DNA of 33,613 nt, taken from the NCBI GenBank assembly GCA_002403905.1, contig DHIR01000228.1:1-33613 (forward strand), given 5' to 3'. This document shows, in pieces, positions 23,333 through 30,969 of this stretch. Source of the stretch: Mucilaginibacter sp. UBA4741 (GTDB lineage: Bacteria; Bacteroidota; Bacteroidia; Sphingobacteriales; Sphingobacteriaceae). Position numbers and translations under genes: made by a program. The notes below the pieces were generated by a model, which searched no databases, was not told where the DNA came from, and saw nothing but the letters and a program-made list of their open reading frames with translations. Numbering within the stretch: position 1 is the first letter of the stretch; every line of letters starts with the position of its first letter.

Positions 23333-23503
23333 ATGAAAAAGATAACATTAAGTATGCTGGCGATAATGATCGCGGCATCATCAGTAATGGCTTTAGATAA
23401 AACGCCGGTTAAAAAGCCAGCCGCTAAAGCAACAACCACCAAAAACCTTAAAAGCGACAAGTGCGTTAAAGGTTCTAAAGAATGCAAGAAAAAAGGTTGT
23501 TAA
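23333..23503 (+). CDS. Small exported Lys-rich, Cys-containing protein
   Basis: 56 codons. A clear signal peptide, residues 1-20 (MKKITLSMLAIMIAASSVMA), is followed by a 36-residue mature part rich in Lys (LDKTPVKKPAAKATTTKNLK...). It has three Cys at 44, 51 and 56, the last being the C-terminal residue. An exact -7 motif lies upstream and a strong hairpin terminator 17 nt downstream, so it looks like a complete single-gene transcription unit. I do not recognise the family. Options include a secreted cationic peptide, a metal-binding peptide, or a cell-envelope protein joined through disulfides. Confidence 0.7.
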   Translation: MKKITLSMLAIMIAASSVMALDKTPVKKPAAKATTTKNLKSDKCVKGSKECKKKGC

Positions 23504-23520
23504 TTAGATAGCCCCTTTTG

Positions 23521-23550
23521 AAGCCTCTTACTTACCGTAAGAGGCTTTGT
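23521..23550 (+). terminator. Terminator of the 56-aa ORF
   Basis: A perfect 10-bp stem AAGCCTCTTA / TAAGAGGCTT around CTTACCG, followed by TGTTGTT. It lies 17 nt after the stop codon of the small exported protein. Confidence 0.75.
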
Positions 23551-23600
23551 TGTTAACGTTTTTTTGTAACTTAGCATAACCACAACCTAACCGGTAAGCC

Positions 23601-24998
23601 ATGCCCTTCAAAAAAAATATTTTTCTTTTATGTATCGTGATAATTGGTTCGATATTAAGCGGCCGGATTTGTGTTGCTCAAAAGATTGAGTTGAAGGATG
23701 TTGTTAAAATAAGACTGGTGGAAAGATGGGGCGGCGCAAGCGAGCGCGAAAAGAATGTTGAGGTAATTAATAAAAACGGGATTTGGAAAAGCTATCAAAC
23801 CAAATGGGTTAAAGATTGTGATCCTAAAACTAAGGGTATGTCTATAGACTCGTCCAGGATATTTATAAAAAATATCCCAAATAAGTTGCTAGCCGAACTA
23901 CTTTCGTTTATAGCAAATCCGGACACTGCTATAATTGCCTCTCATTTTAAATTGACTGATAGCCTGGTAAAATATACCGATACTATACATCCCAGCTTAA
24001 CCCGCATTCAAAAAGCAGATTTTGTAAATGCCATTAAAACTCCATCTATTCTTCACGAAGCACTGGTTTACGCCATGCCAATATTAAAAGATCCGGATAG
24101 TGGACATTATGCTATTAGCATTACTACCAAAGCAAATAAAAACTATATTCTTAAGGCACAAAAATGGCATTTTGCATCTTATTTACCTTGGGTATCCAAG
24201 AGCATCAAAGACTATGATCCGCGGATCCAGGATATCTTTTACAATTTAAGCGGGGATGATCTGGAAGCAGCTGAACAACGAAGCCTTTTTTATAAAAATA
24301 TCGATAAAGTTATCTATCGCAAATATTTTGAAACCCGCTTTAACTGGGAACTTTTTCAAAAAGAGAACTCGGAATCATATCGTATATTAAATAATAGTAT
24401 TACACCAAAAGAGTTTATTGTTGATCGCCATAAACCCAATACCATGAGCGATTATCGGCAGACCTATTATTTCAACTCGTCGTTATTGCCACCATACGTA
24501 AACATTTATTGGGATTTTTATAAAACTGATACGGTAAATATCAGGCAATTTAAAAAATATGAGGATACGTTAGCTAACCTGTTTAAAAGGAAAAACTTTT
24601 TATATGATTATTTAAAAAATAATATTGGTGTAAGAGCTTTTGTGGTAAAGCATAGTTGGGATGGAATGGACGAAACCAAGAAAATAATGTATAACAATAT
24701 TAGAAAACAGTTTGCTTCAATTGCGTTTTATGATCCAAGCCAAATGCATTTTTTGCGTGTGGTTGAAGCAGACGGAAATTTGTCGCACTGGATAGTTTTT
24801 GGCGATAAACTAGTCGTATTGGCAGATTACACAGGTGACCTGATTGGTGGAGCTAGTACCGATTTTAAAGGGATCATCCCCGACCCAAACTCGCGCGGAA
24901 ATCATAAAAATTTAAAAGGAGTATGCCTGGTATTTGATAATACCGGCAAGCGGGTTGGGGGCACTACAGATAGGGTTTATATTGGGTGGCCTTTTTAA
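23601..24998 (+). CDS. Exported protein of unknown family, 465 aa
   Basis: The start MPFKKNIFLLCIVIIGSILSGRICVAQ is a signal peptide (cleavage probably after CVA, about residue 26), so the protein is exported. The mature part is Lys/Asn/Tyr-rich and mixed helical/strand, with no motif I recognise. Notable stretches are a helix-rich middle (residues ~205-250, LSGDDLEAAEQRSLFYKNIDKVIYRKYFETRF) and a strand-rich C-terminal part (HFLRVVEADGNLSHWIVFGDKLVVLADYTGDLIGGASTDFKG). Codon use looks more AT-rich than in the flanking core genes. It follows the 56-aa gene in the same direction but behind a terminator. No function is proposed. Confidence 0.75.
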   Translation: MPFKKNIFLLCIVIIGSILSGRICVAQKIELKDVVKIRLVERWGGASEREKNVEVINKNGIWKSYQTKWVKDCDPKTKGMSIDSSRIFIKNIPNKLLAELLSFIANPDTAIIASHFKLTDSLVKYTDTIHPSLTRIQKADFVNAIKTPSILHEALVYAMPILKDPDSGHYAISITTKANKNYILKAQKWHFASYLPWVSKSIKDYDPRIQDIFYNLSGDDLEAAEQRSLFYKNIDKVIYRKYFETRFNWELFQKENSESYRILNNSITPKEFIVDRHKPNTMSDYRQTYYFNSSLLPPYVNIYWDFYKTDTVNIRQFKKYEDTLANLFKRKNFLYDYLKNNIGVRAFVVKHSWDGMDETKKIMYNNIRKQFASIAFYDPSQMHFLRVVEADGNLSHWIVFGDKLVVLADYTGDLIGGASTDFKGIIPDPNSRGNHKNLKGVCLVFDNTGKRVGGTTDRVYIGWPF

Positions 24999-25039
24999 TT
25001 ACACGTTAGTCTGGATAACAAAAAAATCCCCAAAATAGA

Positions 25040-25498
25040 TTATAGCTTTTTCTTTAACTTTTTCAATGTATTTACATCCGTAAGGTCCTGGTGGCGGCCG
25101 CTTACTGTTTTATTTTTAATAAGATCGTCTAATCCAATATAATTTATCATCAGCCCGTCAATATCAATAATTAGTTTATTGGTATATGCATCTTTAAAAC
25201 CTATACCATCAATTTCATTTAAAATATCAATGCGTAACGGCGGATACCCGATCTGAGTAATTATTCCTTTTGTTAAAAAATCATCTTTAGTCATCCCTAA
25301 TGATGCCATGCCAAATTCAGAAAGCGCGATACACATTTTTTCAGCATTTTCGCTTGATAGGTCTATCCAAATATCAAGGTCACCAGTATGGCGTGGTTTG
25401 CCATGAAAAGCAAGCGCGTAACCGCCAACTATCATATAATCTATATGATGTTTATTTAATAAAGTAACAAAATCCTCGAAATCTTTTTCTAGATTCAT
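25040..25498 (-). CDS. Nucleotidyltransferase-fold protein, possible toxin of a TA-like pair
   Basis: 152 aa with a minimal nucleotidyltransferase (pol-beta-like) fold: IVGGYALAFHG with G25-G26, then RHTGDLDIWID with D40 and D42 as the metal-binding pair. A later strand, RIDIL, could supply the third Asp. It resembles AbiEii-type or DUF6036-type nucleotidyltransferases that work with a small partner. Its ATG overlaps the stop of the upstream 63-aa gene by 4 nt (ATGA), so the two are translationally coupled. It might transfer nucleotides to a tRNA, protein or small molecule; the target is unknown. Confidence 0.78.
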   Translation of the reverse strand: MNLEKDFEDFVTLLNKHHIDYMIVGGYALAFHGKPRHTGDLDIWIDLSSENAEKMCIALSEFGMASLGMTKDDFLTKGIITQIGYPPLRIDILNEIDGIGFKDAYTNKLIIDIDGLMINYIGLDDLIKNKTVSGRHQDLTDVNTLKKLKKKL

Positions 25499-25686
25499 GG
25501 GTGGAGAGTCCTCTTTACAACATAGCTTTTGTCCATCCGCTGGCCCGGCTGCAGACTTTTTGATATTAAACGGGTTACTGCTGCCGCGCGTTCATGTGGC
25601 GGCCTGGATAACCAATAGCGCATATCTTCCAGTTCCTCATCAATATCTTTTAATAAAGCTTTTCTAACTACAGGTGCAATTTTCAT
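25495..25686 (-). CDS. Small partner of the nucleotidyltransferase, antitoxin-like
   Basis: 63-aa charged helical protein: MKIAPVVRKALLKDIDEELEDMRYWLSRPPHERAAAVTRL, then a basic tail with RMDKSYVVKRTLHP. The YWLSRPPHERAAAV segment resembles short proteins that I recall next to nucleotidyltransferases in Bacteroidota and cyanobacteria. It leads the pair, as antitoxins often do, and overlaps the next start by 4 nt. The role of antitoxin or targeting subunit is inferred from the gene order. Confidence 0.65.
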   Translation of the reverse strand: MKIAPVVRKALLKDIDEELEDMRYWLSRPPHERAAAVTRLISKSLQPGQRMDKSYVVKRTLHP

Positions 25687-25844
25687 GATGCTTTTTAATT
25701 AAGTAAATATACAAATTTAGCTTGAAACTTGCTGATGCTGTCTTTTGATATATGCCATTTATAAATGTATTAATAACACTGTCGTATCATTTCACTTTAA
25801 TGATGGCAACATCTTGCCACACCCTTTTAAGTTAATTTTTTAAC

Positions 25845-25905
25845 TATTATGGTATTCCGTTTTGTTCCGCTCACGCAAAGTGGAACAAAGCGCAATACCA
25901 CAATA
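25845..25905. repeat. Snap-back repeat upstream of murB, family D
   Basis: 24-nt arms: left 25845-25868 (TATTATGGTATTCCGTTTTG, then TTCC) and right 25882-25905 (GGAACAAAGCGCAATACCAC, then AATA), with about three mismatches and a 13-nt loop. It ends 40 nt before the murB ATG, in a 259-nt gap that otherwise holds only AT-rich DNA. Confidence 0.75.
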
Positions 25906-25945
25906 GCACCATGATAATTATAAATTAATTCCGAAATTTGCCCGC

Positions 25946-26965
25946 ATGCTGCAAATCCAACAAAACGTTTCGTTAAAAAACTTTAATACTTTCGGCGTAG
26001 AGGCCAATGCCAGCTTCTACGCCGAAATAAACCACGAAGACGAACTGGTGGAACTGTTTATGGACCCCCAATGGCAGCAAATAGAAAGACTGGTCATTGG
26101 TGGCGGCAGCAATCTGTTATTAATAAATAATTTTGACGGGCTGGTTATTCGTATGAATATCCGTGGTATCGAGCATCGCATCAAACATGACCAGGTATAC
26201 ATAGAAGCCGGTGCCGGCGAAGTATGGAACGACCTGGTAAATTTTTGTGTAACGCGCAACTATGCCGGGTTAGAGAACCTGAGCCTTATCCCCGGCTCGG
26301 TAGGTGCATCGCCTATACAAAATATTGGCGCTTATGGCGTGGAACTGAAAGATGTGTTCCATAGCTGCAAAGCCTTCGAGATCAGTACCGGTCAGTTTAA
26401 AGTTTTTAGTAAGGCAGATTGTGGCTTTGGCTACCGCGAAAGTGTATTTAAAAGCGAGCTGAAAGGGCGGTATATCATTGTATCGGTAAAATTTGAGTTA
26501 TCACTTATCCCCAATGTTAATCTGCGCTACGGCGCGATAGAGCAGGAACTGCAAAACCGTGGCATAACAACACCTACCATAAAAGATGTATCACAGGTGG
26601 TATCCCATATCCGCGTAGCTAAACTACCCGACCCCAGTACTATTGGCAACGCGGGTAGTTTTTTTAAGAACCCGGTTATCACCGTTGCCGAGTTTGAACC
26701 GATACAAAAGAATTTTCCAGAAATTGTAAACTATCCGGCGGGTGATGGGTTTATTAAATTAGCGGCAGGCTGGTTGATTGAGCAATGCGGCTGGAAGGGT
26801 AAAGTGGATGGCAACACCGGTACCTGGAAGAACCAGGCCCTGGTTTTAGTTAACCATGGCGGAGCTACGGGCGAAGAAGTGTACAACTTTTCGTCGCAAA
26901 TTATAGACAGTGTGTACTCCAAATTCGGCGTTACCCTGCAGCGCGAGGTAAACATAATTGGGTAA
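25946..26965 (+). CDS. murB: UDP-N-acetylenolpyruvoylglucosamine reductase
   Basis: 339-aa FAD enzyme that reduces UDP-GlcNAc-enolpyruvate to UDP-MurNAc in peptidoglycan synthesis. The FAD loop is VIGGGSNLLL (50-59), then LIPGSVGASPIQNIGAYG (114-131) and GYRES with R164. The proton donor Ser is S238 in GNAGSFFKNP, AAGWLIEQCGWKG follows, and the catalytic Glu is E334 in LQREVNIIG. The length and the GYRES motif mark the E. coli-like type I enzyme. No other cell-wall gene is adjacent, so it stands apart from a dcw cluster. Confidence 0.96.
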   Translation: MLQIQQNVSLKNFNTFGVEANASFYAEINHEDELVELFMDPQWQQIERLVIGGGSNLLLINNFDGLVIRMNIRGIEHRIKHDQVYIEAGAGEVWNDLVNFCVTRNYAGLENLSLIPGSVGASPIQNIGAYGVELKDVFHSCKAFEISTGQFKVFSKADCGFGYRESVFKSELKGRYIIVSVKFELSLIPNVNLRYGAIEQELQNRGITTPTIKDVSQVVSHIRVAKLPDPSTIGNAGSFFKNPVITVAEFEPIQKNFPEIVNYPAGDGFIKLAAGWLIEQCGWKGKVDGNTGTWKNQALVLVNHGGATGEEVYNFSSQIIDSVYSKFGVTLQREVNIIG

Positions 26966-27057
26966 ATATTCTTTTCTAAAAAATAAATCTGTAAGCGTAA
27001 ACCGTAACAATAGCATGCCCTATTTTGTTTTAATATTTATATTAATAAGCTGTAATT

Positions 27058-27080
27058 AAACAAGTTATCTGCTTGTTTTT
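27058..27080 (+). terminator. Possible murB terminator
   Basis: AAACAAG and CTTGTTT form a 7-bp stem around TTATCTG, followed by TT, about 90 nt after the murB stop. Weak but placed as expected before the next promoter. Confidence 0.45.
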
Positions 27081-27135
27081 GTATACGTTGGGCAATCGTT
27101 AACCGGCCCCTTAAATAGCAAATAAAATAAAACAC

Positions 27136-27170
27136 TTTGTTAGTGAATTTGTATTGTGGTATCAACTTTG
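27136..27170 (+). promoter_or_regulatory. Possible promoter of the ECF sigma gene
   Basis: TTTG (27136-27139) and CAACTTTG (27163-27170), spaced by 23 nt, resemble the Bacteroidota -33/-7 pair; the -7 has C instead of T at its first base. It lies 28 nt before ATG 27199. Confidence 0.4.
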
Positions 27171-27198
27171 TCTACAAACCAATACAAAACATTCACAA

Positions 27199-27735
27199 AT
27201 GACAAAGATTGAGTTTAACACCTTAGTATTGCGCCAGGCAAGTTCATTAAGATCATACGCCTTACATTTCACTCACGACGCAGACGATGCTAACGACCTT
27301 GTTCAGGATACAATGTTGAAAGCCATAACTTATTACAATAAGTTTAAAGAAGGCACAAATTTAAAAGGATGGTTATATACCATCATGAAAAATACCTTCA
27401 TCAACAATTACCGCCGTTTTGTTAAAATGAGCACATTCGTTACAAAATCTGATGAGATATCATCACCCAACCTGGTATTTAGTTCGACCAAAAACCAGGG
27501 CGAGGCTAAATTTGTAATGGATGACATTAAAAGAGCTTTAGACAGATTGCCTGCTGATTATTATGTACCCTTCACCATGTATTTTGAGGGCCATAAATAC
27601 CACGAGATAGCTGATCATTTAATTATCCCGATAGGTACTGTTAAAACCCGCATCCACGTAGCACGCAAGCTGCTAAAGAAAAACCTTAAAGCTTATGATA
27701 ACGGTGTAAAAAAACCAACCTACGTAGAAAATTAG
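27199..27735 (+). CDS. ECF-type RNA polymerase sigma factor (sigma-70 family)
   Basis: 178 aa, counted from ATG 27199; an in-frame TTG at 27154 would add 15 residues upstream of the conserved start and precede the probable promoter. Region 2 is LVQDTMLKAITYYNKFKEGTNLKGWLYTIMKNTFINNYRR (binds the -10 element), and region 4 is ALDRLPADYYVPFTMYFEGHKYHEIADHL followed by IPIGTVKTRIHVARKLLKK (helix-turn-helix, binds the -35 element). There is no region 1.1 or 3. No anti-sigma factor or SusC/D gene is adjacent, so it is an orphan ECF factor of the short, conserved Bacteroidota kind. A terminator follows at once. Confidence 0.93.
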   Translation: MTKIEFNTLVLRQASSLRSYALHFTHDADDANDLVQDTMLKAITYYNKFKEGTNLKGWLYTIMKNTFINNYRRFVKMSTFVTKSDEISSPNLVFSSTKNQGEAKFVMDDIKRALDRLPADYYVPFTMYFEGHKYHEIADHLIIPIGTVKTRIHVARKLLKKNLKAYDNGVKKPTYVEN

Positions 27736-27762
27736 GCTACAATCAACTCAACATATATAAAG

Positions 27763-27792
27763 AAAAAGCCCGCTATAAAAGCGGGTTTTTTT
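27763..27792. terminator. Bidirectional terminator between the ECF sigma and GDPD genes
   Basis: AAGCCCGCT and AGCGGGTTT form a 9-bp stem (one G-U) around ATAAA, followed by a T-run on the plus strand and preceded by an A-run, so it works in both directions. It lies between two convergent genes. Confidence 0.85.
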
Positions 27793-27798
27793 ATGAGT

Positions 27799-28686
27799 TT
27801 ACTTTTGATAACTGCCAAACAGTTTAACCAGCTTATCAGGATAATCTGATATCAGTCCATCCACTTTCAAGTCGGCAAGGGCTTTCATAGCAGCCTCATC
27901 ATTTACTGTCCAGGGGATAACTTGTACATTGTTTTTATGGGCGGTAGTTACCATATCGGCAGTAACGATTTTTTGTTCGGGGCTAAGTATAGTGGGAGTA
28001 AATCCCAGTAGTTTAATGTTTGTGCCATAATCGCCGGTTGAGATAAGTAAAGCTGTCTTAACCATTGGCATTTGCTCATGCAATACCTGTAATGTACGTA
28101 TATCAAATGATTGTATAATTACCCTGTCGGTAATATGTTTTTGGGTGATAACATCCATCAGCAGTTTTACAAATACGGTAGGGATGGGGTTCTCAATGTT
28201 ATCATCGGTGACTTTACTTTTAGTTTCGATGTTATAATAAACCGGTTTAAGGTGATTGGCTTTAACGTAGGCCTCCACACTATCAATCAGATCGGCTAAT
28301 AAGGGCTTATAGGTTTTAACCTTTTGCTGTTGCGGAAACGCAGGGTAGTTTTTAACCCCCTCAATATACATCCTGATGCTGTCATAGGTCATTTTATAAA
28401 GAATATGCTGTTTTTCTTCTGCTTTGGTTAGGTTAGTGCCGTCTGGTTTTTGCATGATTGCCGCGGTCATCATACCATCGTGCGATACCACAACTTTTCC
28501 ATCGGCAGTAATATGAGTATCTAATTCCAGCGTATGTGCACCTATGTGTACACCGTTAAGCATGGCTGGAATAGTATTCTCGGGCATTAAGCCACGGCCA
28601 CCGCGATGTGCCTCGACATCAAATGCTTGTTGTGCCTTTAGTTGTAAAAAGCTAATGCTGATCAGTAAGGAAAAAATGTATTTCAT
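27799..28686 (-). CDS. Exported glycerophosphodiester phosphodiesterase
   Basis: 295 aa from ATG 28686; the open frame begins two codons earlier at a TTG. A signal peptide (MKYIFSLLISISFLQLKAQ) leads to the GDPD TIM barrel: EAHRGGRGLMPENT with catalytic His, then LELDTHITADGKVVVSHD with metal-binding Glu/Asp and the second His, and a VIPWTVND...DGLISDYPD end. The reaction is hydrolysis of glycerophosphodiesters to glycerol 3-phosphate and an alcohol, outside the cytoplasm. The insert after the first strands (residues ~85-145) is typical of these secreted forms. It follows ThuA by 12 nt as the second gene of that operon. Confidence 0.92.
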   Translation of the reverse strand: MKYIFSLLISISFLQLKAQQAFDVEAHRGGRGLMPENTIPAMLNGVHIGAHTLELDTHITADGKVVVSHDGMMTAAIMQKPDGTNLTKAEEKQHILYKMTYDSIRMYIEGVKNYPAFPQQQKVKTYKPLLADLIDSVEAYVKANHLKPVYYNIETKSKVTDDNIENPIPTVFVKLLMDVITQKHITDRVIIQSFDIRTLQVLHEQMPMVKTALLISTGDYGTNIKLLGFTPTILSPEQKIVTADMVTTAHKNNVQVIPWTVNDEAAMKALADLKVDGLISDYPDKLVKLFGSYQK

Positions 28687-28698
28687 ATTCAAATAGAT

Positions 28699-29418
28699 TT
28701 ATTGGTGTGCCACCCATTTTACCGCATTGCGCAAAAGGGTTTGGTAGGGTTTAATATCATGCGATGCTGTATCATGGCCCAAAGCAATACATACTATGCG
28801 CGCTTTCGGGTTTTTAACAACAAATATAGATGGATATATAACGTCCGATCCGGCGACATGATTGTTGGCCAGTACCTCAATACCGGGACCAGCCGGGTCA
28901 GCAAGATAATGATACCGTTCGTCTTTAAGCGTAAACTTTTGTTCAACCCCTTTGGTAACGGGGTGATTTAGGTTAACTATTTCTTCGTCAAAACTGCCAT
29001 AACTATCATGCGCGCTGGCACCGCCGCTTACCAGTTGCCGGTTGTATTCGGGCCAGTCCGTCCAGTTATACCACAACGCGGGATGACCTAGTATTAAACC
29101 TTTGCCCGCATTTGCAAAAGCGAAAATAGCGGCGCGGTTTGCCGGGTTGATGTTTTGGTTGGTTGCCAGATAAAGCACATCGGCTGTGGCTAAATAAATA
29201 GCTATAGAGTCTGTATTGGCGGTATAAGTAACTTTGCATAAACCGCCCTGGCTAAGTGTCGCGGCATCGGCTTGCTTGTACCAGCGGTCAAAATCGTGCG
29301 AAGTGCCGCCGCCCACAATTAAAACCCTGATGCTTTTTTGTGCTGCATGCGCCATACTACCCATAAATAATAGCCAAACTATTATTGGTAGTTTTTTTAA
29401 GATGAACCTGTTTTTCAT
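28699..29418 (-). CDS. Exported ThuA-domain protein
   Basis: 239 aa. A signal peptide (residues 1-25, ending AHA) precedes a ThuA-like class-I-amidotransferase fold: VLIVGGGTSHDFDRWYK, LYLATNQNINP, LILGHPALWYNWTDWPEYN, HPVTKGVEQKFTLKDERYHY and IVCIALGHDTASH. ThuA proteins are linked to trehalose and other disaccharide use; exported forms are frequent in Bacteroidota sugar-utilisation genes, but the catalytic role is unproven. It is the first gene of a two-gene unit with the GDPD protein and is divergent from the PLP dehydratase. Confidence 0.88.
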   Translation of the reverse strand: MKNRFILKKLPIIVWLLFMGSMAHAAQKSIRVLIVGGGTSHDFDRWYKQADAATLSQGGLCKVTYTANTDSIAIYLATADVLYLATNQNINPANRAAIFAFANAGKGLILGHPALWYNWTDWPEYNRQLVSGGASAHDSYGSFDEEIVNLNHPVTKGVEQKFTLKDERYHYLADPAGPGIEVLANNHVAGSDVIYPSIFVVKNPKARIVCIALGHDTASHDIKPYQTLLRNAVKWVAHQ

Positions 29419-29548
29419 GTCGGTTTATAAAAATAGCCGGATGTATAATTGCACTGCTAAAGTAGTATATACAAGGCGATTTTTCATACCAATTAAGTTT
29501 TCAATTTAAATCAGGTTAATAAAGCTGCTAATCGTTATTTTTACGGTA

Positions 29549-30505
29549 ATGAATCAGCAAATTACCTTAGATACCATTATCCAGGCGCATGAGCGTATAA
29601 AACCACATATCCATCGAACACCGATACTAACCAACCAAACCATTAATGAGTTGGTGGGTGCTTCGGTATTTTTTAAGTGCGAAAACTTCCAAAAGATAGG
29701 CGCTTTTAAAGCCCGTGGTGGTATAAATGCCATTTTGCAGATAGTGGCAAATAACGAGGGTAAAGCTATTACCACGCATTCATCAGGCAATCATGCGCAG
29801 GCGGTTGCTTTTGCCGCGCGATTGGTGGGTTTGCCTGCTTATATTGTGATGCCTGGTAACGCTCCGCAAGTAAAAAAAGATGCCGTTAAAGGCTACGGTG
29901 CCGAGGTAATAGAATGTGAACCTAACCTTGCCGCCCGCGAAAATGGCGTAGCTGAAGTAATAAACCGTACCGGCGCGGTATTGGTTCATCCGTTTGATAA
30001 TGACCGGGTAATAGCCGGTCAAGCAACGGCGGCTAAAGAATTGCTGGAAGATGCCGGACTGGACCATCCCTTCGATACCATTTTTACCCCGGTAGGCGGG
30101 GGCGGGCTGTTAAGCGGAACAGCATTGACAGTTCATTACTTATCGCCCCAAACAAAAGTTATTGGCTGCGAACCCGAAGGTGCTGCCGATGCGATACTAT
30201 CCTTTAAAACAGGAAAGGTTGAAAAAGCCCCTTACATAAAGTCTGTCGCCGATGGCTTGCTGACCAATTTAAGCGAACGTACGCTGGCCATAATTCGCGA
30301 ATATGTAAGCGATATTTTAACCGTATCAGACGAAGAAATAATTGCGGCTATGAAGTTAGTATGGGAGCGTATGAAGATTATTATAGAACCATCAAGCGCG
30401 GTTGCGTTGGCGGTAGTTATTAAGCATAAGGATAAATTTGCCGGGCAAAAAATAGGTATTATTATAACCGGTGGGAATGTGGATATGGGTAAGCTGCCTT
30501 TTTAA
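29549..30505 (+). CDS. PLP-dependent threonine/serine dehydratase (serine racemase-like)
   Basis: 318-aa fold-type II PLP enzyme. The PLP Lys is K54 in KIGAFKARGG, the Asn loop is HSSGNHAQAVA, the phosphate-binding Gly loop is TPVGGGGLLSG, and the end is ITGGNVDM. It lacks the C-terminal ACT-like regulatory domain of biosynthetic IlvA, so it resembles catabolic TdcB or serine racemase. It likely deaminates threonine to 2-oxobutyrate or serine to pyruvate, releasing enamine intermediates. The RidA gene 6 nt downstream fits that chemistry. Confidence 0.9.
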   Translation: MNQQITLDTIIQAHERIKPHIHRTPILTNQTINELVGASVFFKCENFQKIGAFKARGGINAILQIVANNEGKAITTHSSGNHAQAVAFAARLVGLPAYIVMPGNAPQVKKDAVKGYGAEVIECEPNLAARENGVAEVINRTGAVLVHPFDNDRVIAGQATAAKELLEDAGLDHPFDTIFTPVGGGGLLSGTALTVHYLSPQTKVIGCEPEGAADAILSFKTGKVEKAPYIKSVADGLLTNLSERTLAIIREYVSDILTVSDEEIIAAMKLVWERMKIIIEPSSAVALAVVIKHKDKFAGQKIGIIITGGNVDMGKLPF

Positions 30506-30511
30506 CGTAAT

Positions 30512-30898
30512 ATGAAAGAAGCAATAAAAAAAATATATGTAGAAGGTGCCGTAGCACCTACAGGGCATTATACGCCAGGTGTGGTTTATAATGGCATGCT
30601 GTTTATATCGGGCCAGTTGCCGGTGAGCGCTGATGGCACGCATACGTATACCGAACCTTTAGAGATACAGGCACGGGTTGCTCTAAGCAATTTATTGGCT
30701 GTACTTAAAGCGGCGGGTAGCGATGCCTCCAAACTGCTTAAAGTAACGGTTTACGTAGTAGGTATTGAAAACTGGAAAACCTTTAACCAGATCTATATTG
30801 AAATGCTGGGCGATAACAAACCCGCCCGCGCGGTGGTACCTGTACCCGAGCTGCATCATGGTTATTTGGTGGAGATTGAGGCGGTAGCGGCTGTGTAA
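30512..30898 (+). CDS. RidA-family enamine/imine deaminase
   Basis: 128-aa YjgF/YER057c/UK114 protein that hydrolyses reactive enamines and imines (2-aminoacrylate, 2-aminocrotonate) before they damage PLP enzymes. Visible are the conserved ISGQLPV strand and, near the C-terminus, PARAVVPVPELHHGYLVEIE. There R106 and E121 match the substrate Arg and the catalytic-site Glu of E. coli RidA (R105/E120). It forms a trimer in known members. Cotranscribed with the PLP dehydratase upstream (6-nt gap), a direct source of its substrate. Confidence 0.93.
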   Translation: MKEAIKKIYVEGAVAPTGHYTPGVVYNGMLFISGQLPVSADGTHTYTEPLEIQARVALSNLLAVLKAAGSDASKLLKVTVYVVGIENWKTFNQIYIEMLGDNKPARAVVPVPELHHGYLVEIEAVAAV

Positions 30899-30969
30899 AG
30901 TTTAATTAAATTTTTCTGCGGATAATTTGATAAATTGCAATAAGTAAATAGCACCTAATTAACCCATTT

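Noticed and set aside
27154..27198. TTG start for the ECF sigma gene
   Set aside because: It lies upstream of and within the probable promoter, and adds residues not seen in short ECF factors.
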